From Rotaria socialis (taxonomy: Eukaryota; Rotifera; Eurotatoria; Philodinida; Philodinidae), in NCBI GenBank assembly GCA_905331475.1, contig CAJNYU010000063.1:186001-250000 (forward strand): DNA of 64,000 bases, written 5' to 3'. The position numbers and the translations under genes are program-made. The stretch's first letter is position 1. Each line of letters opens with the position of its first letter. This document shows, piece after piece, positions 1-15,122 of the stretch. The notes under the pieces are model-generated. The model searched no databases and was not told the DNA's origin. It saw only the letters and a list, made by a program, of their open reading frames with translations.

Positions 1-138
1 ACACCAACTGTAGCTAATACACAAACATTCGTATCGACTACAACAACAACAGAAGAGATAACTAATACGTCACGTACGAAACGTGTTAGTCATCATACAC
101 ATTCAACCGATAATGATGCTGACTTTGTGCCACATTGA
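1..138 (+). CDS. 3' end of an unidentified protein-coding gene (partial)
   Basis: Frame 1 is open from the first base to a TGA at 136-138 and encodes 45 residues rich in Thr, ending in ...DNDADFVPH. The composition (a run of five Thr, then TSRTKR and a His-rich piece) is that of a disordered C-terminal tail. Codon use (ACA, ACT, GAT, CAT) matches the real exons further on. No domain can be seen in this fragment, so the product is unknown. The start of the exon lies outside the window. Confidence 0.6.
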   Translation, partial: TPTVANTQTFVSTTTTTEEITNTSRTKRVSHHTHSTDNDADFVPH

Positions 139-682
139 AAATATCTTTATTGATTTGATATTGTTTATTTTTCTGTTGTTGTTTAGTATTAGAATCTCTT
201 TTGTATGAGAGTTCGTTGTGATTTGTTTTTGTTTGTTTTGTAAATTGTATTCTTTTCTTCTTTTTTTTTTCGTTTTAAACGTGCACAAAATGATTATATA
301 TTTAGAGGAAAACTACTTGTCTCTTTTGTTTTGTTATCTAGGATAAAAAATATGATTGAGAAAGTTTTCCGATTATCAGAATTATAAAATATATATTGAA
401 AGAATAGAGCATAGAAATAATTTCAGTATCTCGTAGTACATTTTGAAGAAAAAATTCTAACGTTCTTATTGTTTACGTGAAAAAGCATGAACTCTTTCTT
501 TTCAATCAAATTTTATAATTCTATGTCGAATTTTAATTATCTGTATATATTAAATTTGAACAAATTGCATGACAAAAATCTATTTGATTTGTTTCGTATT
601 TGTAAATACTATTGATAAAGATAAAAAAAAAATGCTAAAAATCTTTTTTTCTTTTCTTCAGTATTTTTTCTACGTTGAAAAT
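139..682. other. intergenic AT-rich DNA, no gene seen
   Basis: This is the 3' flank of the preceding gene and the upstream region of TSFM. Only T-runs and short chance reading frames are visible. An ATG at 632 is in frame with the TSFM start and could lengthen its N-terminus, but the extra residues are mostly Phe/Tyr/Leu encoded by T-rich DNA and look like leader sequence rather than protein. Confidence 0.5.
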
Positions 683-3600
683 ATGCTTGTCTGGCGACGT
701 TTTATTCATTCGAGTGTACCACGATATTTATCTCAATCAGCTGCTGCGGCAAATACAACATCGCCATTGAGTGTCTTACGGAAAAAAACGGGTTATTCAT
801 TATCTCATTGTCGGGCAGCACTTCAACAATTTAATGATAATCTTGAACAAGTAAATTTGTTCTCATTGAGAAAAGATTCTTCTAGTAAAAGTTTTTGATA
901 TTTCTAAGGCTGAAACATGGCTTCATCAACGTGCTCAAGCTGAAGGTTGGAGTCGAGCAACAAAATTACAAAGTCGTGCTGCATCACAAGGTTTGATTGG
1001 TATTGTAACTAATGCAGATGCAGCTGCTATGGTTGAGGTTTGTAGAAATTAAGATCATAAATTATTTTATAACTATTTATTTGTTTAGATTAACTGTGAA
1101 ACAGATTTCGTGGCTAAGAATGAGAAATTTCAGCAGCTTGTTTCTCAAGTTGCAAATAGTTTAATTGCAAATCAAAAGGATAAAGCACAAGAAAAGGTTT
1201 TATATTTCATTTAAAATTCTTTCTTTTTTTTTCTCACTCTATTTCTTTAAAGGCATTCTATGATAAAGATACTCTAGCCGCATTACCTTCGATTGATGAT
1301 CGTTCAAAAACATTAGCTGATATTGCAGCTCTTTGTGTTGGAACTGTAGGAGAAAATGTTGTTCTAAGACGTGGCATCGTATTTAATGGTAAAAATAATC
1401 AACTATTAGCTAGTTATTGCCATGGACAAGTCAATAGTACAAGTACAGATACGTGTCGTATGGGAAGATATGGTGCACTTGTTAATTATTCTCAAATTGA
1501 TCCAACGAAAACACATACGTCTGACGTATGAATATTTGTACTATAAAAAAAAATATCATTTTTTTCTTAAAATTTATGTTTAGGATGAAAACACTTCGAC
1601 ATCGCCTTCAGTTATATTGACACGTTCCTATCCGTTACGAACAATTTGTGAAAATAATTTTCAGAAACCTATTGAATTAAGTACGTATCTTGATCAAGAA
1701 GATGAAGCTAGTCAACTTCATGAATATCTCAATGGATATGTTTATGCATTACCCTCACGTGAAACTACACATGATTTACTTATCAAAAATTTAACTGCAC
1801 AAATTGAACAACAACAAATAAAAAATGTTCATTTACTTCCAATGAATATTCGTACACAAACACCTGATCCTACTTACATCTACTATCCAAGTTTATGTCT
1901 CAGTATTCGAGCACCAAAATCTGATCAAGCAATAACTCGTGAACCAGTCATTATCGTTGAGCTTGTTACGCCAACAACTGAACGTTTAATATTGCACGAA
2001 AAATCGATTAACTACAAACGAATAGCATCATTAAAACAAATCATTTATATTTGGCCAAATTTAAAAATGGCTCAAGTCGACTCTCGCGAAGGTGATTCAT
2101 CAAAATGGATGAAAACATTCTATGGTGTGCAAGATAAAATTTCTTTGGCACAAGCCATTGGCAACGGTGAATTGGTATTAGCTGATGTATTTGATAATAT
2201 GGTAAGTTTTAAGTTACATTCTGTAGAATTATTTTGATAAGGACACAACGATCAAGTGACATCAAAGCAATTATTGTTTATTGTTATCACACATGATCAC
2301 AAGGTTCTAAGCGTCTCACATGTATACGGTCAATAATACTTTTATCTATTTCTTAACTCGTAGAATGACTATTATCGAATACTAATGAACAGGATAAAAT
2401 GTTAATCATTTCGTATTTCTTTAATCGACACAAAAATAGAATCGCTTAATAAATCATGATTTCTCATATAATAAATGAAAGTTTTAATGGTGAAAAAAAA
2501 CAGTTTCTATCTAATGTGAATCCAGTTCATTTATTTTTTCAGTCAAATCACAAAAGGCAAGTAAAGAAAGTTAGTTGATTATTCTTCTTTTGTTAATTGT
2601 CCACCTCGTGAATAAAATGTGACATGAGCTTCATTTGCGCGACCTGTTCGTTCATCATATACGTTACAATGATCATAGGGTGGTACATAAAGATGTAAGG
2701 TGACACCTGTGTCTGTATGGCTTGGATTTTCAACGCGATGTAAACCGATTGAATCATTGATATAAGCAACTTTTCCATCTTTCAATTCCGATCGGCCAAT
2801 CTCTTGCATTGCTTCTTCTGCTTCATTTTCACCATGTGGCCATGCAAATTTTGTTTCAATTAAAGTTCCTTGTAAACACTTCATAAAACAATGTGAATTC
2901 GAATGGTTATGTATCGATGAACCCTGACTTTCGGCCCAGCATAAAATCATTAAATTAAATTTTCCATTACCACCATCAACTAAATTTCTTGTGTATCTAT
3001 GTTGTTGAAATTTAACATATTGTTGCCATTCTTTAATGTCACCTTTATAGTTCGTCATTATTGTACGAACATAATCAATGTCAACTTCGTTTGTAGAAAA
3101 TGCTTGATAGATTAAATCAATTAATTCCTTTAAAGAATTCGGTTGAGTTGATAGATGTGCTGTAGCGTCCACATATTTCATTCGAGCTGATTGAATATCA
3201 TGAGTATTCGTATTGAGAAGTGTTTCCGTCATTTTCGTTGATGTCGAACGAATATCGTATTGATCTTTGATGGGAGAATACGTAGGTTTTTTGTTTTTGA
3301 TTTTTATAGATTAAGGTAGTCGTATTTTCTTTGTTTACAACATATATATATATATCTATATACATAGCTTGCACACACCCATTTTTATGTTCTACGCAAT
3401 CGAAATACAAGACGTATTTAATCTCTAATTGAATATGAAATATGATCAATAATATTGACGAACCATAACTGAAAAAAAGTTTTATAGTGCATTTCTTTTG
3501 TTTTATAGACAAAACAATTTGGACGACTACTTGCTCAACATATTGTAGCAACACGTTCGAAAACAATTGGTTTGAATGAAAAGAAACAATTAGGAAACGA

Positions 3601-3730
3601 TGAAGACCGTTTGTTATATCAAAAATGGATGCATACTGATGATAAGAAAAAAACAGTAGAAATATTTCTTAATGAAAATCAATTAAATGTTAATGATTTT
3701 GCACGATTTGAATGTGGCGAAGAAATGTAA
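683..3730 (+). CDS. TSFM: mitochondrial elongation factor Ts, with a Uma2-like domain inserted by an extra exon
   Basis: Exons 683-850, 909-1037, 1089-1196, 1253-1525, 1584-2201 and 3509-3730; every intron is phase 0 with GT-AG ends, giving 505 aa. EF-Ts is the guanine-nucleotide exchange factor for EF-Tu in mitochondrial translation. The N-terminus (MLVWRRFIHSS) looks like a mitochondrial presequence, followed by the UBA-like start (LRKKTGYSLSHCRAAL), the EF-Tu contact motif CETDFVAKNEKFQ in exon 3 (about residues 102-114), the core region in exon 4 (GENVVLRRG) and the conserved C-terminus (FARFECGEEM). Exon 5 (residues 227-432) is not part of EF-Ts and is described separately. Without it, exon 4 joins exon 6 in frame, so a conventional EF-Ts of about 299 aa could be made by exon skipping. 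The 1307-bp last intron holds CDO1 on the other strand. Confidence 0.88.
1584..2201 (+). other. extra TSFM exon encoding a Uma2/DUF820-like domain
   Basis: This 618-bp exon is flanked by an AG acceptor (1582-1583) and a GTAAGT donor (2202), both in phase 0, so it is a symmetrical cassette of 206 codons. The encoded protein has the Uma2 layout: EYLNGYVYAL then a conserved His (TTHDLLIKNL), a YYPSLCLSI strand, PVIIVELVTPTTE followed by EKSINYKRI, IIYIWPN, and a closing LVLADVF. Uma2/DUF820 proteins belong to the PD-(D/E)XK nuclease fold and are mostly bacterial, especially cyanobacterial. In the usual YPD motif the acidic residue is Ser here, so nuclease activity is doubtful. If the exon is not spliced at 2202 it reads on to a stop at 2235-2237, giving a truncated EF-Ts-Uma2 form. 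The domain call is by eye from motif order. Confidence 0.65.
2579..3232 (-). CDS. CDO1: cysteine dioxygenase type I, nested in a TSFM intron
   Basis: This is a single uninterrupted frame of 217 aa from ATG (3230-3232) to TAA. Cysteine dioxygenase is an iron enzyme of the cytosol that oxidises cysteine to cysteine sulfinate, the first step towards taurine and sulfate. The cupin iron ligands are all present: His108 and His110 (SSIHNHSNSH) and His165 (GLHRVEN). Also present are the Cys115-Tyr182 pair that forms the thioether cofactor, and Arg79, which binds the substrate carboxylate. The length is normal (rat about 200 aa). It lies antisense within the last intron of TSFM and has no introns, unlike nearly every other gene here, which suggests a retrocopy or another intron-loss history. 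The protein resembles animal rather than bacterial CDO. Confidence 0.93.
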   Translation of the reverse strand: MTETLLNTNTHDIQSARMKYVDATAHLSTQPNSLKELIDLIYQAFSTNEVDIDYVRTIMTNYKGDIKEWQQYVKFQQHRYTRNLVDGGNGKFNLMILCWAESQGSSIHNHSNSHCFMKCLQGTLIETKFAWPHGENEAEEAMQEIGRSELKDGKVAYINDSIGLHRVENPSHTDTGVTLHLYVPPYDHCNVYDERTGRANEAHVTFYSRGGQLTKEE

Positions 3731-3990
3731 CGGACATGAAGCCAACATCATTATTGAAGTCTTGTTCTTTTTAAAATTTTTGTAGCTTCATCGTTATTCG
3801 TTTTTTTTTTCATTCTGTTAAACATCAATGCGTAGGTAAAATTTCATGATTTTTACTTTTCCGAAGTCAACATTCAGTTTAGTAAAAATAAACGATTTTT
3901 CTTCTGCTAACAATCAATCGTTCATTTCATCCTTTAGATAATCTGAATGTATTAAATAAAAATATTCAATTTAAATTATTACTGTTTCAG

Positions 3991-6628
<2,638 letters not shown>

Positions 6629-8087
6629 TTTTCTTGTCGGGTGTCTTATTTCATTGTCGTCTCTGTCTCTTTATACGTATTATTAGTCAATGACATCTCA
6701 TTACATCTCTCTTTTCTAGATTGATATTAGCCATTACACGGTATTTTTTCTACTCTAATTTTTTTTTGTAACATGTGTGGTAGTGCTAACAAGAATCCAT
6801 ATGTTAAAATATGAATAAATAAATAAATAAATAACTACATATGTATGTATGTACAAAAAGAAAACAGTTTCAAGGTAATTTATATCAGCTTCAAAATAAT
6901 CAGTAACAATAATATCTCATTATTATTATTATTCGCCTATTTGTTTATTTTTTTTATTTGCACAATAACGTCTAAAAGTTATTTCATATAAAATCAATAC
7001 TATTCCAAACATACTAATAATTTCGAATGATTTACTTGCTCTACGCTTCAATAATATTTCACTTGTTACGCACGTATGCCTTCGTTTATAAGGCACAAGT
7101 AAAACATACATACATACACACATATGCATAACACAAATGTTGGTATCCACATCCATCTATCATCAAACGAATGTTTCTGTTAGCGTCTTTGGTTAGGTCC
7201 ATTTTCCTTTTTATGTAATGCGTATACTATTCCGAGATCGACGTTAGTCTACATATGCTCCCCACTAAGACTGATGATTGCATACACAGCATCAGCCGGT
7301 TGTTGTTGTTAATATAACCCAGTAATATATAGCGGAAAAAAAACATACGACCTCAGTATGTGTTTCTTTTAACCGTATCCAAGGCCTTTTTTTCCTCTTC
7401 TTTCCTACAAAATAAAGATAGAATGTATAATAATTGTGCATAGGACAAAAAAAGAAGAAGAAGAAGAAAAAAGAGTAAAATGTAGATAAAATAATACAGC
7501 TGGAGATTTGCTTTGTTGATTATCGAATCAAGGCGTCACTCATTTATTAGTTGGTCCTTGTTTTATATGTCTCGTCCTCAGACCCTTTATAGTTAACGAA
7601 CATTTGCGACCTATCTTCTTCTCGATATTGACCATCAACTGGAATAATAAGGCACATTTCGTGGTTTATCAAACGTATTAGGCTGATTTTTACTCGTTAA
7701 AACTATGTCCTTAGTTGATTGACACGAAGGCTGATTCAATTATCATTACATATGGATAGAAGTATTCTTGCAATTTTTTCTCGCGTATAGCTTGTTCTTA
7801 GTTAACTTCCATAGAGCTAAAGGACAACTATATCACTCTAAGAAGAAAAGAAAAAATATCAAGAATTCAAGACACATAGAATCCTGTAGAAGACATAAAA
7901 TTTCTTCTCAGTTGCCAATCATTCAACGAACACGGTTGGCCCGTCGTATGTATGATACAGACTTGATGATATGTTCATCGCTCATACATCTCAACATCAG
8001 AAGTAGAAGACATAGTAGTCAACGTCTTATTTTATCTTATTAAGGGAAAGATATTTGTATGCTTTATTAGATATTATTTAGCATAAT
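6629..8087. other. intergenic DNA with simple repeats, no gene seen
   Basis: The katanin 3' flank holds TAAA and ATGT microsatellites (about 6812-6855) with overlapping AATAAA signals that could serve polyadenylation. From there to 8087 only AT-rich sequence, GAA-rich tracts near 7450 and short chance frames are visible. The 91-codon frame at 7768-8043 has no family resemblance and atypical codon use, so it is not called. Confidence 0.5.
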
Positions 8088-11000
8088 ATGGAGCTTTCCC
8101 TATTTTATTTCGCCTTTATTCCATTTATACTATTATCCGCAGCTGATCCAACAGAAGTAAATAAATTAGAACGAATAAAAAGACAACATCTTATCGTTTT
8201 ATTTGTGTTTTAGGTTGATTCACAATGTTCATTACCACGTCGTTTATTATCGTTTGGTGGATTTAACTCACCTTCAGCAGAGAAAAAAGCTCATTCAATT
8301 TCTACATCGTCAAAATCGTCAGCAGCATCGCCACCAAAATATGCTCGTACAATTGATGCTCACGGGCTGACTGTTTATGTTCAACCTGAAACATCCAAGG
8401 TATTTGGTCAAAAAGCTCGTTCATATACACATTTGCTTAAATCAAAATCACACGGAAACGAAGAAAAATTAAAACTAAAACAATCACAAATAGAAAAGAA
8501 GAAACAATTAAAAAAGAAAAAACAATTAAAAGAGAAAAAACAATTAAAAGAGAAAAATTCTACGCAATATAAATCATCTGGTTCTACTAAAACACAAGGA
8601 TTAGTAGTTGTTAATGATGATGACCTTCATCGATGTGAAACATTACTTCGTATTGATTCAACGCCTAAAGTTGATAAGAAAAGTAAACAATTAAAAACGT
8701 CAAAATCAAATCAAACCAAAATAAAGTCGCCTAAAATCAAAAATTCTATTAATGAAACAACAAAAACTGTTACGAAAAACGCTGCAGCTGCAAGTAAACC
8801 TTTACCTGTAGATGATAAAAAAGAAAAAATTTCGAAAATCAATAGTAAAACTAATCCGGACGAAAAGAAAAAATCCAAAAGCCCGTTAGTTACTAAAACG
8901 AATGAGGATGTACCTCTCACTCCATTTGCTAATAATATACCGATAAAAACGACTTCTTCTCCTCCAAAGCCAACAAAAAATAAAAAATTTCAAGAAGCTG
9001 TACCAGAAACAGTGAATACAATAAATGAAACAACTGAATCATCAAGCGCACATGCCGACGATGATGATGATGAAGAACAACATGTTTCAGTTGTTGGTCG
9101 AGCATATCATTTTGTTAAAAATGTATTTCAATTATCAGATGATGCTCTTAGTGATAATCATACTCACAAAAATCCAATAATCGACTTAGCAAACGAACAT
9201 CAACAATATCAGTCTCGAAAATTACTTTCAATTGATGATGATGATGATGATGATGATGTACAATCTATGATTATGAATAATGACAAAAGCGATGATGAGT
9301 TTGATCTTTATTCAAATGATAAAAATTTGAATCCAAAAACTGATGATGATTTATCATTTGTAGTAGCAAGTATATCCAAGCGTCATCTACTTTCTGCCAA
9401 AACAAAGAAACAGTCGATGTCATCAAAATCGGCTAATGAAAATGAGAGTAAATCAGATCCAGGAAACAATGTGAATAAGCCAAAAGTCGGTTGGGCGTAC
9501 CGTTATCGAATATCACGTTATAATGATGCTCAAAAAGCGCAACAAAATAAAAATAAAATAAAAGGAGAAGGAAAATCTAAACATTCCCAACAGCAACGAC
9601 AACCAAATTCAAAGCGAAAACTCCTTGAATATGATAGCGATCAAGATTCAAGTTGGGATGATGATCATCTGTAAGTTTGTTTGTTTATTTTTTATCTTTT
9701 GTAAAAACACGTTTACACATGTTTTTTCAACCTTTTATTTTCTCATCGTTTTTGTTTTTCAAAATTCAAATCATTGATCAATATTATTTACTAACTCTCA
9801 GATTACTCGGCATGTCGCTTTAGCACATCCTTTATTTATGCGAGTAGCTTGAATTGAATTTGCTTTCGATCCGATCCATTATTTTCTTATGAGAAATATA
9901 TTGTAAGTCGAGCCATGCTAAGCAAAAGATGATAGAGTAGAATAGGCAAAAATCTTCCTTTGTGAATATCTACAGATCAATGCTTCTGCATGTTATTGAC
10001 AACTGAGCTAATCGTATTTGTGTTCCATGTCGCCTATTAACATCTGTATTGTTACTAATCGAAGCGGATCTCTATCGAACATTATTGTCTCTAACCCATG
10101 GTTATGAAAAATTCGAATGAATAAAACCCGTATATCCTTGATTTCAATTTTAATTTTCGTTAAAATAACATTTTCAGTCTTTCAGGTGAATAATCAAAAA
10201 AGAAAACAAATTCAACCTCCCGTATGTAAATATTAACCCTTCCTTTATACATATAGATCTAGCCAAAATACTGCCAATACCGTATCAATTACCGAAACAT
10301 TTGTACCTAAACGTCAATTACTAAAATCTAAGCGCAAAGATAAAGATGAAGAAACTACCAGCAAGAATGAAAAAGACTCCGATAAAATATATAAATTTCG
10401 TCGAATGAAATCGTTAGAAGAATCTACAGATCCTATACTTATCGTTCAGTCCTATGATAGCGGTTTATATAAACCTCGCGTTGGTTGGCAATTTCGTTAT
10501 CGAGTTTCTCGCTATATTGATTCATTACGTGAAAGTATCCGTGAAGATCAAGAACGCTTAAAATTAGGTCTACAAGCTATCAAACGTAAAACACCACAAG
10601 AATTAAGTGGTAGACGTAAACGTGTTTTAGATAAACCATTTGCTTCTGATCCAAGTGAATCGAAAAAACAACCGGAACAAAAAATAAATGCACAAGTAAT
10701 TGAATTTTGATTTTAATATAGAGTTTTCAGTCAAAATTTCTTCGATTTTTTTTTGTCTAGGAAAATAAACCTAATGTTGGTTGGCGCTATCGATATCGCA
10801 TTAATAAGATGGTCGAAGCGAAAAAACGCGGCGATTATGTAGATGATGAAAAAGAAAAACGTGAAGAACGTATTAAAGAAAAAATCAAACCCATCAGTCC
10901 TATTAAACATAAAGATGATGAAATTATTAAAGGAGAAAATGAACTTGATCCTGAATTACGTCAAGTCAATGATGAAGGTCGCCGTGTAGGCTGGGCATAT

Positions 11001-12666
11001 CGTTATCGTATTCGTCGTAAACTTGATCATTTGAAACAACAACAAACAGGTAAATTTCAATTTTATCATTCAATACTTTAAAAAGAACAGTGCTATCTCT
11101 TCTTTTTTTTGTTAAAATCATTCATTAGAAAGTGGTATAGCACTCGATTTAGCCACATTAAGTACTAAATTTGACAAAAAAGTTGCTGAACCAAAACCAA
11201 AGCTCAAACCAAAACCAACAGAAAAGAAAGTCATTGAACCCATTGTAGGAATACAAAAAAACAATACGAAATCTGTGGGTTGGCAATATCGTTATCGTGT
11301 ATCGAAAATGAACGAAGCACTAAAACAGAATAAATCAAAAACGTCAAAAAATAATAATCAAGATCAAACATCAACTCAGCCAAAACTCGATTCTGATTTA
11401 TCAAAACTTACACCAGAAGAACGAAGTGTTGGATGGAACTATCGGTGAGTTTAGCTTCTACTTTTGAATTTGATTAGAGACGCTAAGATTTCATTGCTAT
11501 GCAAGGTCTAGAAAAGCAAAATGTCAATGCTTATATTCTTTGTAAAAAAAACAAAAATCTCATGTTATTTTCTTTTTAGTTATCGTATTCGACGTAAACT
11601 TGATTCATTAAAAAGTGCTGATCATCGTGACAATGAAAAACATAGTAGAAAACGACCATCGAAAATAAAAACTCCCGACAATGTAAAAGAATCGATTGAA
11701 AAAATTCTTAATATAGGTGATATTCATGAAACACCATTTATGGAATATTTTCGTCGTGCATCATCTCGTGTTGTATTTGGTCTATTACCAGCCGCTAAAA
11801 AATCTATTTGCATTCTGCCATTACCTATGACATTTTCTTTTTGCGAAGAAAAAGAACACGATGATCAATCAGTACAACCAACAGATAAATCCCAAAAAAT
11901 TAAAATTAAAAAACTAAAAACAAAAAAGGAACATCGCGCAAAACAATTTATTCGATCTCATAGAACGATATTAGGTGCCAATGATAAGGATACAGAACGG
12001 CGCGTTGATGAAACCATGAGAACTTTATATAAAAAACCATCGTTACCACCTCTACAAACACCAGTATCGACTCCAAGTAATGAGAAATCTCCGAAACCAA
12101 AACGAAAGCAACAATCAGAAAAACCAAATTACAATGAACAAAAAAATCATTTTCATGAAGAACATTCAACTAAGAAGAAGATTGGAATTGAAACAAAAAA
12201 CAATAAAAATAAAAAACAATTTCAACTTCTTGGTAAAGAAATTAAACCTAAACGCAAGCAACATACATTTCGAATGTGTCCTTTTGCAAAGTCCCCAACT
12301 GTAAAAATTCCTCCAACAACAGCAACTACTACTACTCCTCCACGTCTTCGAACTCTTTCCGAATTTATTCAAGAAGAAGCATCGACTCTGTTTGGAGGAA
12401 CACATATATCATCGAAAAAGTACGAAAATATAAATGATCAAATTGAAGAAGCCAACGAAATTATACAAGAACGCTCAAAGCTTAAACCAGTAACACCATC
12501 ACCATCGGCGCCACCATTGCCGACAACGACTCCACTGGATAGTAAACTACCGAGCAAAGAAGATCATTCGACATTAAGCAATAATGAAAATAAAACAATT
12601 GAAGAATATTCGGAAAAAAATGTCCATGATATGCTAGATTTAGAAAATGATCACAATAGTTCTTAG
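8088..12666 (+). CDS. secreted lysine-rich protein with six VGWxYRYR repeats, unknown family
   Basis: Exons 8088-8156, 8214-9670, 10257-10695, 10761-11049, 11129-11444 and 11580-12666 join in frame to 1218 aa. Exon 1 encodes a likely signal peptide (MELSLFYFAFIPFILLSAAD). Most of the chain is low-complexity: Lys/Gln/Glu runs, acidic Asp runs (about 9058-9074 and 9232-9258) and Ser/Thr. A motif of roughly [KR]x-VGW-x-[YF]-RYR-[IV]-x-[RK] occurs six times, starting near nucleotides 9486, 10480, 10776, 10986, 11275 and 11428; the last copy is split by an intron. The motif is nearly invariant while its surroundings vary freely, so it is probably the functional unit, for instance a binding or processing module. 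I do not recognise the family. It could instead be an intracellular protein if the leader is not a true signal peptide. Confidence 0.75.
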
Positions 12667-12832
12667 AAAAAAAAATATATATATGATTTTTCACCTTCTT
12701 TTTTTTTAATAAAGAAGATCACATCAATATGATATATCTAACTTGTTGAAACATTCGAAAATTCTATTCAGATAATTCAATAAAAATCTGATCATTCAAA
12801 AAACAAAAAAGAATATACGATATTAATATACA

Positions 12833-14907
12833 TTATTTCTTCGCCTTTAATTTACTTTCTAAACGTTGAACAACACTATTATTGTTTAATACATCAGGAT
12901 GATTAGTTGAAAGTGTTGCTTCATAGATTGCTTGAGCCTTTCGCAAGAATGTCAATGCTTGTTTCAAGTCATTAGTGTCTTCATAGACAAGACCCATGTT
13001 TTTATAGGTCATTGCAATATCAGGATGATGAGCAGGAAGAGATCTCAATCTGATTTTCAGTGATTGATTGTAATAATCCAATGCAAGATCGTACTGGTTA
13101 AGAAAAAAATGAACAATACCAATATTATTGTAAGTTGTACCTAGAGCAGGATGCTCCGCTGGCAAATGAATCTTCTTAATAGCAAGTGACTTCTCATAGA
13201 ACTCGAGCGCTTCAGAATATTTCTTCTCTTCTTGATAGTTGAGTCCAATATTGTTATAAAACATGGCCATATATGAATGATTCCCATTGTAGGCTTGTTT
13301 GAAAAGTGATACGGCTCGATCGTACGATTCGAGGGCTCGACAATGATCACGTTTCTTTCGATGAGCCTCACCGATACTGTTGTGTGTAATTCCAATGGTC
13401 ACATAGTCAGATGGGTGATTTTTCATATTCATCTCGAGTGATTTCTGGTACCAGTCTAGACTCGTATTGTAGTCACCTTTCGCATTAGCAACCATTCCAA
13501 GACGTTGATACAAGGCACCACGCGTGCGATCATTCGGCGGAAGTTCGTTCAACCATCGGCGATAGTACTTTTCGGCTAGATCGAATTTTGCCATCTTGTA
13601 TACCACATCAGCAAGAGAGAGAAGATCGGTTTCTTCTTGGTTATCTTCATTTTTCATATGATCATAGAGTTGTTTGAGATCATTGTCATCTTCACCGCAT
13701 AATGTCATTCGAATGATCGATATTGTCCCATTAGCTGACGATGCATCATGACAGATCTCATTTAAACGAAAAATTGAACCGAGCATAAACAAAATCTCTT
13801 CCTCTTCTCCGAAATAGCTCAATTTATCAACTTGTGCAAACGGTCGTCGATTATTTTCGTTCGAATCACGAAGTACCAAAGGATCAGCCACAATTTCGAA
13901 AATTACAGATACGTGATCGCTAGAACTGCATAAATATACGCTTTGTTGTACAAAATTTTCGGCTACTTTACGATTCAATGATGTCGATAGAAAGGAATTG
14001 AACGAAACTAATGTTCCAACTGATTTTTGTAATTTTTTCAATTCCTGTTTCGATATGATTTGTCCACGATAAGCAGTAATGCGCTTGCCACATTGATTAG
14101 TCAATAACTGCTCATAAACATCACGGATCACAGTTCGAAATAGGAACATCATGTCGATATTGCGTACACGCAACGCCTTATTCAACGAACGATAAACAAA
14201 TGATTCACGTGTATACCACGATATGCTACTCTCCGAATTATAATTTTCCTGAAATTCTTTCACTAATTTTAATTCACTTTCATTACCCTTGTATTCATTT
14301 TTCAATAATTCAATCAATTCACTCTGATCTTGTTCATTCAACTTCATTCTAATGAGAACATCGATCAGCAATTGCGAATGCAGAAATTCACCATCGAGTT
14401 CTGTTGAACTTCGATCCAAAATATCTATGGATAGCACTTCTTCATTTCGACTTCGTTGTTTTTGATCTGATCGGATTACATCGATCAATTCATTGAGTTT
14501 ATTGCATACAGCTTTAACCTATAAGAATTCCAACATCCAGGGAATGATTTTGAAGAAGGATATATACGCACTTTATTGTATGGTTGACTCCATTCTATGT
14601 TTGCCTCTTTGTTGAAGCAATAAATATAAATTGATAATACTTGTATTAGTTCTTGCATTTTGGGAACTACAATACGACCTAGTTGACCACTTACAATCAA
14701 AATTGTAAGATCACCTTTTTGAATACAGCAAACGTGATCCATAAATTCGTCAGGATTGTCAAAGACCCGTAGTTGATTAATAATAGTGCGTAATGTTTTT
14801 TGAGCCGCCAAATTTTCCTCGTTATTTACTTCAGCATCTAACCAAAAGATGCTATAGGTTTCCAAATTGTTATTGTTTGTGTTTGATTGTGTCTTTGAAC
14901 ATGCCAT
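12833..14907 (-). CDS. mono-ADP-ribosyltransferase (ART) fused to TPR repeats
   Basis: Two exons, 14572-14907 and 12833-14518, with a 53-bp phase-0 intron (donor GTGCGT), give 673 aa. The first 120 residues form a poorly conserved bdelloid-type leader domain. The ART fold follows with the R-S-E triad of arginine-specific transferases: Arg263 (AYRGQ), the STS motif (FLSTS, about 290-292) and the glutamate cluster GEEEEILF (about 349-353). These enzymes move ADP-ribose from NAD to protein arginine. From about residue 405 to the end there are tandem TPRs of the kinesin-light-chain type (YNNIGLNYQEEKKYSEALEF and similar), likely for partner binding. No signal peptide is seen, so it is probably cytosolic. 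A decayed relative lies at 49.0-50.3 kb. Confidence 0.88.
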
Positions 14908-15122
14908 GTCTATATGTGCTTGTGCAATTCAAACAATTTCAACTTGTTGTTCGATGTTTGTAGTTATGAAACACTTGCGAAAAACTCTTCTTGTTTTTAC
15001 CTGTATGGTTTCGTCTCTCTGTGCGCCGAAAAGAATCAGAACGAAAAAGAGTATTCATCTCTTTGATTCTTTCTTATTGTTGCTATAATAATTGATGTTT
15101 ACCTTCTATGCGGATAGACACG

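Noticed and set aside
1617..2237. The Uma2-like frame as a free-standing gene
   Set aside because: There is no ATG at a sensible place and the frame joins EF-Ts exons with matching phase on both sides, so an exon is the simpler reading.
7768..8043. 91-codon plus-strand frame before the repeat-protein gene
   Set aside because: Basic, Arg-rich, with no domain, signal or codon bias like the real exons.
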